A stretch of 54,273 nucleotides of DNA from positions 1 to 54,273 of the forward strand of contig DCUZ01000048.1 of the NCBI GenBank assembly GCA_002327305.1. Reading direction: 5' to 3'. Shown in pieces: positions 49,950 to 54,273 of the stretch (position 1 is its first letter; each line of letters begins with the position of its first letter). The position numbers and the translations under genes were made by a program. The notes beneath the pieces were generated by a model that ran no database searches, was not told where the DNA came from, and saw only the letters and a program-made list of their open reading frames with translations. The stretch is from Holophagales bacterium UBA2201. Its GTDB lineage: Bacteria; Acidobacteriota; Thermoanaerobaculia; UBA2201.

Positions 49950-51806
49950 ATGAAAACGCTCTTCGGCCCCAGCCGGCTTAAGCGAAGCCTGTTTTTTCTG
50001 ACGGGGGACATCGTCCTGCTGTCGCTCACCCTGGTGGCGGGATATTATCTCCGCTTCGATCTCCATCTGCCCCATTATCACCAGTTGCCGCTCCTGCTGT
50101 GGATGCCGGTGGTGGTCCTGATGAAGATTTTGCTCCTGCGCATCTTCGGCCTGTACAACATCTCCTGGTCCTTCGTGGGACTGGTCGAGCTGGTCAACAT
50201 CCTCAAAGCCCTGACCATCGCGCTCTTTATCTTCTTCATCGGAAACCTCTACATCAAGCTTGCGGCCCCCACCCTGGCCGTCCCCCGCAGCATCATCCTC
50301 TTGGATTTCGTCCTCGGGGTGGCGGCCATCTCCTCCTTCCGCGTCAGCAAGCGGCTCTACATCTCCATCCTGAAGAACCAGCGCCTCGGGCGCCGCACGG
50401 TCATCATCGGCGCCGGGCCGACCGGCGAGCGCCTCGTCCGCGAGTTCCTGCGCATGGATCCGGCCGTCTACAGTCCCGTCTTCTTCGTGGACGACGCCCC
50501 CATCAAGGCGGGCAATAGAATCCACGGCATCCCCGTCCGGGGGACCATCGAGGACCTCCCGGACCTGCTGAAGGGGGCCGCCGTCGAAACGGCGATCATC
50601 GCCATCACCACCCTCAACCATGCTGAGGTCAAACGGATCTTCGACATCCTCGTGGAGAACAGCGTGGATGAGATCAAGGTCGTCCCCCACATCTCGCGCC
50701 TGCCCGAGCACGCGGTATCGGTCAAGGACATCCAGGACATCGACATCGAGGACCTGCTGTACCGCGAACCGGTCTCCATCGACGAGGGAGCCGTCCGCGA
50801 ATTCATCGCCGGGAAAACCGTTCTCGTCAGCGGAGCCGGGGGCTCCATCGGATCCGAGGCCGTACTCCAGCTCCTCCGGTTCCGGCCGGTGAAAGTGGTG
50901 TGCCTGGACATCGACGAGACGGAAATCTTCCACCTCCAGCAACGACTGGACCGCCTTCCCTCGACGCGCACGGTCATTGTCCCCTTCGTCGGGGACGTCC
51001 GCGACGATCGGACCCTGGAGGCCCTGTTTTCCGCCCACAAGCCGTCCGTCGTGTTCCACGCCGCCGCCTACAAACACGTCCCCATGATGGAGTTGTTCCC
51101 CCAGGAGGCGGCCGGGACCAACATCATCGGGACCTGGCGGCTGGGACGGGCGGCTTTGCGGCACGGGGTGGAGCGGTTCGTCAACATCTCGACCGACAAG
51201 GCGGTGAACCCCACCTCGATCATGGGCGCCACCAAGCGCATGGCGGAGACCGTCTGCACCGCGCTGAACGGCGCCGGCGGGACCCGGTTCATTTCGGTGC
51301 GGTTCGGCAACGTCCTGGCCAGCCGGGGGAGCGTGATCCCGATCTTTTTGGAACAAATCAAGAACGGAGGCCCGGTTACCGTCACCGATCCCAAGGTCCA
51401 GCGCTACTTCATGAGCATCCCCGAGGCCGTCATGCTGGTGTTCCAGGCCGCGGCCATGGGTGGTGGGGGCGAGGTGTTCGTCCTGGACATGGGAAAACCG
51501 GTGGCCATCCTCCAACTGGCCGAGGACCTGATCCGCCTCAACCACTTCGAGCCCTACAAGGACATCAAGATCGCTTTCACGGGCCTGCGCCCGGGCGAGA
51601 AGCTGTTTGAAGAACTGTTGACCGCGGAAGAGGGGACCACTTCGACCAGCCACAAGAAGATTTTCGTCGCCCGCGCCAGTTCGATCGTCGCACCCTCCGA
51701 CCTGGACCGGGCCGTCACCCAGTTCGAAGCGGACATCGTGGCGGGGCCGGAAGCGGTCCGGAAGCGGTTGAAGGAGATCGTCCCGTTCTATTCCCCCCAC
51801 TATTGA
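49950..51806 (+). CDS. wbpM: Membrane-bound UDP-GlcNAc 4,6-dehydratase (WbpM/CapD family)
   Basis: Makes UDP-4-keto-6-deoxy-GlcNAc, precursor of QuiNAc/FucNAc-type sugars used by WbpL. The 618-aa length and layout are typical: four transmembrane helices in the first 125 residues, a first Rossmann motif IGAGPTG (153-159) and the catalytic NAD domain with SGAGGSIG (294-301). STDKAVNPTSIMGATK has Met in place of the usual SDR Tyr, as in the family. It is the last gene of the plus-strand run and is followed by the terminator at 51832. Confidence 0.95.
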   Translation: MKTLFGPSRLKRSLFFLTGDIVLLSLTLVAGYYLRFDLHLPHYHQLPLLLWMPVVVLMKILLLRIFGLYNISWSFVGLVELVNILKALTIALFIFFIGNLYIKLAAPTLAVPRSIILLDFVLGVAAISSFRVSKRLYISILKNQRLGRRTVIIGAGPTGERLVREFLRMDPAVYSPVFFVDDAPIKAGNRIHGIPVRGTIEDLPDLLKGAAVETAIIAITTLNHAEVKRIFDILVENSVDEIKVVPHISRLPEHAVSVKDIQDIDIEDLLYREPVSIDEGAVREFIAGKTVLVSGAGGSIGSEAVLQLLRFRPVKVVCLDIDETEIFHLQQRLDRLPSTRTVIVPFVGDVRDDRTLEALFSAHKPSVVFHAAAYKHVPMMELFPQEAAGTNIIGTWRLGRAALRHGVERFVNISTDKAVNPTSIMGATKRMAETVCTALNGAGGTRFISVRFGNVLASRGSVIPIFLEQIKNGGPVTVTDPKVQRYFMSIPEAVMLVFQAAAMGGGGEVFVLDMGKPVAILQLAEDLIRLNHFEPYKDIKIAFTGLRPGEKLFEELLTAEEGTTSTSHKKIFVARASSIVAPSDLDRAVTQFEADIVAGPEAVRKRLKEIVPFYSPHY

Positions 51807-51831
51807 CCGCCGCGGCGCCCCGCCCGTTTCC

Positions 51832-51862
51832 GGCCCTCCCCTCGGAGGGCCTTGGTGTTTTT
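51832..51862 (+). terminator. Intrinsic terminator after wbpM
   Basis: A perfect 8-bp stem GGCCCTCC/GGAGGGCC (51832-51839, 51844-51851) with a 4-base loop, then TTGGTGTTTTT. It ends the long plus-strand transcript and reaches the stop codon of the convergent gene. On the minus strand no T-run follows, so it is directional. Confidence 0.8.
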
Positions 51863-54236
51863 ACGGCATCGGAGCGGCGGCCGCGGCCTTGATCCACGGA
51901 GCGCGGGGGAACCGCCGTTCGGCCCTCGTCACGGCGTCGGCCAGGCGGGGATCGGCGGTCCTGGCGAGCATGCGAATATATCCGCCATGGGCCCGATCGA
52001 GGTCCGGATCCAGGGCGATGGCCGCCTCGTACCATTCCGCCGCCTTCCTCAGGCGCCCCAGGAACTCATATTGCCCCCCCACCCAAAGGGCGACCAGGGG
52101 ATCCGGACGGGCTCGGAAGGCCTGTTCCCCGAGGGTCAGGGATTCCTCCGGAATTTCCTTCTCGATGGGGCGAAGCCCGGAGAGAATGAACCAGCGGTTC
52201 GGCGCGTCACCCAACCGCTCGAGCCCCTCCTTCAACGCATCCATCGTCTCCGTTCGATCCCCCAAGGCAGCGCCGGCCCTCGCGGCCAACAGAAGGCCCT
52301 GGGGTTCCCGATCGATCGCCAGGGCCCGCCCGGCCGACCGCCGGGCGCCCTCGGCGTCCCCTTCCTCCAGCAATTGGTAGGCCAGGAGCTGGTGGGCTTC
52401 GGCCGAACCCGGCAGGTGACGGACGACCTCCCGCGCCAATTGTGCCTCCGGACCCGGGCAATTCTTCCTCATCCAATGATAGGCGTTCCGGAAATGGCCG
52501 GCGGCATCCGAGCCGTAATAGCCGACACCGGTCCGTGCCCCCGCGGACAATATCCGCCCGCAATCCTCTTTCAGGGGGGGGAAATCATTCAGCCCCATTC
52601 CCGGATTCAGGGCGAAGGCCTCCGACAGGGCCGCCCCGCTCGCCCCTTCCTCGCCCCCGATGTAGCGCAGACGGGCTTCCATCAACCGCAGGGCGGGGTT
52701 TCGAGGCTGAAGGGTCACGGCCCTTCTCAGCGCTTCCAATGCGCCTTCAAAATCGTTGGCGCCCTCACGGACGCGGGACAGCTCCCCCCACAACCCGGCC
52801 ATCAGGGGATGGCCGGTCAGCAGGCGCTCCATGGTCTGTTCAGTGCGGGCCGTCCCCACCATGCTCCGATAGGGCTGCCAGGGGTCCGATCCCCCCTGCG
52901 CGACCCGCATCAGTCCGTTCGCGAGCATGGCCGCCACGACCAACCCGCCTCCCAGGAAGACCCGGAGGCAACGGCCTTCCCATGCCGACGGAACGGCGGT
53001 CACCGGCGAGGTCAGTCTCGCCAGCGCACCGGCCGCCAGGCATGCCCATAACAGAACGGACAGGTTCTGCAGGGGGAAATCCACCATCGAATGGACCCCC
53101 ACGGCGATGATCGCCGCGAGCATTCCACCCCGCAGGGATCCCTGCCGTCCCAAATGTCCAAAGCATGGCCGAGCCAGCAGTCCCACACACAGGAATAGGA
53201 GCAGGCTGCTCAATCCCGCGGTGGCCGCCAGTTCCAGCCAGTCATTGTGCAATTTGTTGACGATCCTGGTCCCGGCAGGTTCCTGAAAATGGGGCCCCGC
53301 CAGCGCCATGGTGCCCAAACCCGATCCGGCAACGGGCATCCGCACGAGCGCGTGGAGACCCAACCGGTTGAACTGTACGCGGGATTCCAGGCTCTTCCTG
53401 GACGGCTGGTTCAATGATCCGGCGGCCTGCTGACCGAACAGGGCGAGGGCGAGGAGCAACAGGGGAATCGTGAAGCGCTTTCCCGGAACGAGCAGGATGA
53501 AAACGGCCGCCCCTGCCGCAATGGCTGCCCCCAATGAACGCGCGGCATAGATGCTGAAGCACAGGAGCCCAACCGCCAGAAAGGGGATCGGAAAGGCCCC
53601 GGGCATGGCGTCGCGCCGGAGAAAATAGAGGCCCCCCGTCACCAGCCCCAACGGAATGAGCATCGCGCAAAACGACCCGAAGATGTTGCTGTTCGTGAAC
53701 AGACCGAAGAACCATGGCTCGGGTTGCCAGGGGAGGAACGGCACGCGGCCGGGGGTGGTGTAGTGCAGCCAGAGCGATACCGCCACCCAGAAGGTGCCGG
53801 TCCAGAAGAATAATTGAACCACAAAGGGGACCTTCTCGAGGGGGTGCTCCCACAGGTGGTAGGCGACCAGGAAGACCCCCGCCGCGGCCGTATAGATGGC
53901 GAGGGTCTTCATTGTTAATATGGCGTCCCAGGAGAGGGTGTGGTAGGCGATCTCCGGGAAATTGAGCAGAACTTTGTGCAATCCGGGTGAGAGCCAGCGG
54001 ATCCAAGCGACAGGAAGGGGAATCAAGGTGAGAATCTGACAGCCGATGAAGGCCAGGAAGAGGCGCAGGGGGATCTTTAACGCGCCGTCGAGGGGCTGTT
54101 TTAAGAGAAAAAGAAAGCTTAAGAGAACTGTCAGACCCAAAAGAACAGTGAAAAGGACCTCGTTGCCCCCCGTCAGCAACAACGGGGAGCCGAGGATGAC
54201 GCCCAATAGAATATAGCCGAAGGTCTGACGGTGCAT
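51861..54236 (-). CDS. O-antigen ligase domain protein with C-terminal TPR repeats
   Basis: A 791-aa protein. The first about 460 residues hold twelve or so membrane helices with the Wzy/WaaL-type pattern: SNIFGSFCAMLIPLGL, SRVQFNRLGLHALVRMPVAGSGLGTM, NKLHNDWLELAATAGL with the loop His, then GVHSMVDFPLQN. The remaining 330 residues are soluble TPR-like helical repeats (VTLQPRNPALRLMEARLRY, LAYQLLEEGDAEGARRSAGRAL, AAEWYEAAIALDPDL). Such ligase-TPR fusions occur in several phyla, and their glycan substrate is mostly unknown. The gene converges on the locus and may have its own function. A G8 run at 52574-52581 is inside it. GGAG four nt before the ATG is the SD. Confidence 0.88.
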   Translation of the reverse strand: MHRQTFGYILLGVILGSPLLLTGGNEVLFTVLLGLTVLLSFLFLLKQPLDGALKIPLRLFLAFIGCQILTLIPLPVAWIRWLSPGLHKVLLNFPEIAYHTLSWDAILTMKTLAIYTAAAGVFLVAYHLWEHPLEKVPFVVQLFFWTGTFWVAVSLWLHYTTPGRVPFLPWQPEPWFFGLFTNSNIFGSFCAMLIPLGLVTGGLYFLRRDAMPGAFPIPFLAVGLLCFSIYAARSLGAAIAAGAAVFILLVPGKRFTIPLLLLALALFGQQAAGSLNQPSRKSLESRVQFNRLGLHALVRMPVAGSGLGTMALAGPHFQEPAGTRIVNKLHNDWLELAATAGLSSLLLFLCVGLLARPCFGHLGRQGSLRGGMLAAIIAVGVHSMVDFPLQNLSVLLWACLAAGALARLTSPVTAVPSAWEGRCLRVFLGGGLVVAAMLANGLMRVAQGGSDPWQPYRSMVGTARTEQTMERLLTGHPLMAGLWGELSRVREGANDFEGALEALRRAVTLQPRNPALRLMEARLRYIGGEEGASGAALSEAFALNPGMGLNDFPPLKEDCGRILSAGARTGVGYYGSDAAGHFRNAYHWMRKNCPGPEAQLAREVVRHLPGSAEAHQLLAYQLLEEGDAEGARRSAGRALAIDREPQGLLLAARAGAALGDRTETMDALKEGLERLGDAPNRWFILSGLRPIEKEIPEESLTLGEQAFRARPDPLVALWVGGQYEFLGRLRKAAEWYEAAIALDPDLDRAHGGYIRMLARTADPRLADAVTRAERRFPRAPWIKAAAAAPMP

Positions 54237-54244
54237 GGGACTCC

Positions 54245-54250
54245 ATTATA
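54245..54250 (-). promoter_or_regulatory. Possible -10 element of the minus-strand ligase gene
   Basis: TATAAT on the minus strand lies only eight bases before the ATG at 54236, with no good -35 inside the window. If used, the transcript would be nearly leaderless and the SD GGAG would be left out. It may be chance, and the true promoter may lie outside the window. Confidence 0.25.
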
Positions 54251-54273
54251 GTGTTTTGGTTCAGCCGAAAAAG

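Overview
The window is one end of a very large surface-polysaccharide (O-antigen/LPS-type) locus from a GC-rich Gram-negative bacterium. The evidence is undecaprenyl-phosphate-dependent initiation (WbpL-type transferase), a Wzx-type flippase, several Wzy/WaaL-like membrane proteins, WbpM/FlaA1-type and Wbp-type sugar-nucleotide enzymes, and nonulosonate (legionaminate-type) genes. There is no rRNA or other marker that places the organism; codon use, S23 proteins and repeat-rich spacers would fit an uncultured environmental lineage, but that is only an impression. Forty-eight of the 49 protein genes I accept are on the plus strand; the last one (O-antigen ligase with TPR tail) converges on them behind a hairpin terminator at 51.83-51.86 kb.

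Region 1 (1-8.37 kb) is loosely packed and unusual. Sugar genes (rmlA, wbpP-like, wbpB, wbpD, wbpE, then wbpI) are separated by 60-360 bp of short tandem repeats. Most are 9-bp units (TTTCTCGCY, GTCTCGCYC, RRGTCTRTR, GTCTATCTG); a second class has 7-bp units (GACYAMG). Inside four of the five gaps sits one small guest gene or gene pair with no obvious sugar role: an 88-aa orphan, a nucleotidyltransferase/HTH pair, and two four-helix-bundle S23-type proteins. Both S23 genes are bracketed by inverted copies of a 9-mer array, so each could sit in the loop of a long hairpin.

Region 2 (8.37-27.0 kb) is compact, with many 4-nt ATGA start/stop overlaps. It holds a near-complete legionaminic-acid-type pathway (ptmE/legX, legB, legC, legG/neuC, legI, legF-like cytidylyltransferase, ptmA-like SDR, neuD-like acyltransferase). 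Embedded in it is the hisF-hisH-wbpG trio that makes acetamidino groups in other bacteria. Three more Gfo/Idh/MocA proteins, a methyltransferase, a GT-B-like transferase and a Wzx-like flippase follow. With wbpB/D/E/I the locus is therefore equipped for a 2,3-diacetamido uronic acid (ManNAc3NAcA type) and for an amidino-nonulosonate.

Region 3 (27.0-51.8 kb) carries acetyltransferases, a CgeB-like protein, a FemAB/GNAT-like protein, two tandem paralogous Wzy/WaaL-like proteins, a degenerate asparagine-synthase-like protein next to an ATP-grasp protein, a twice-occurring pair of GT4 glycosyltransferases, WecB, two full-length AsnB-type amidotransferases, a deacetylase-like protein, a WbuB-like GT4, WbpL, a nucleotidyltransferase-fold protein and WbpM. 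A plausible order of action is: WbpM/WbpP/WecB/Wbp/Leg enzymes make sugar nucleotides; WbpL starts the lipid-linked unit; GT4 and GT-B enzymes extend it; AsnB, WbpG, acyl- and methyltransferases decorate it; Wzx exports it; Wzy/WaaL-like proteins polymerise or ligate it. Not seen in the window: wbpA (UDP-GlcNAc 6-dehydrogenase), rmlB/C/D and wzz/wza-type export genes.
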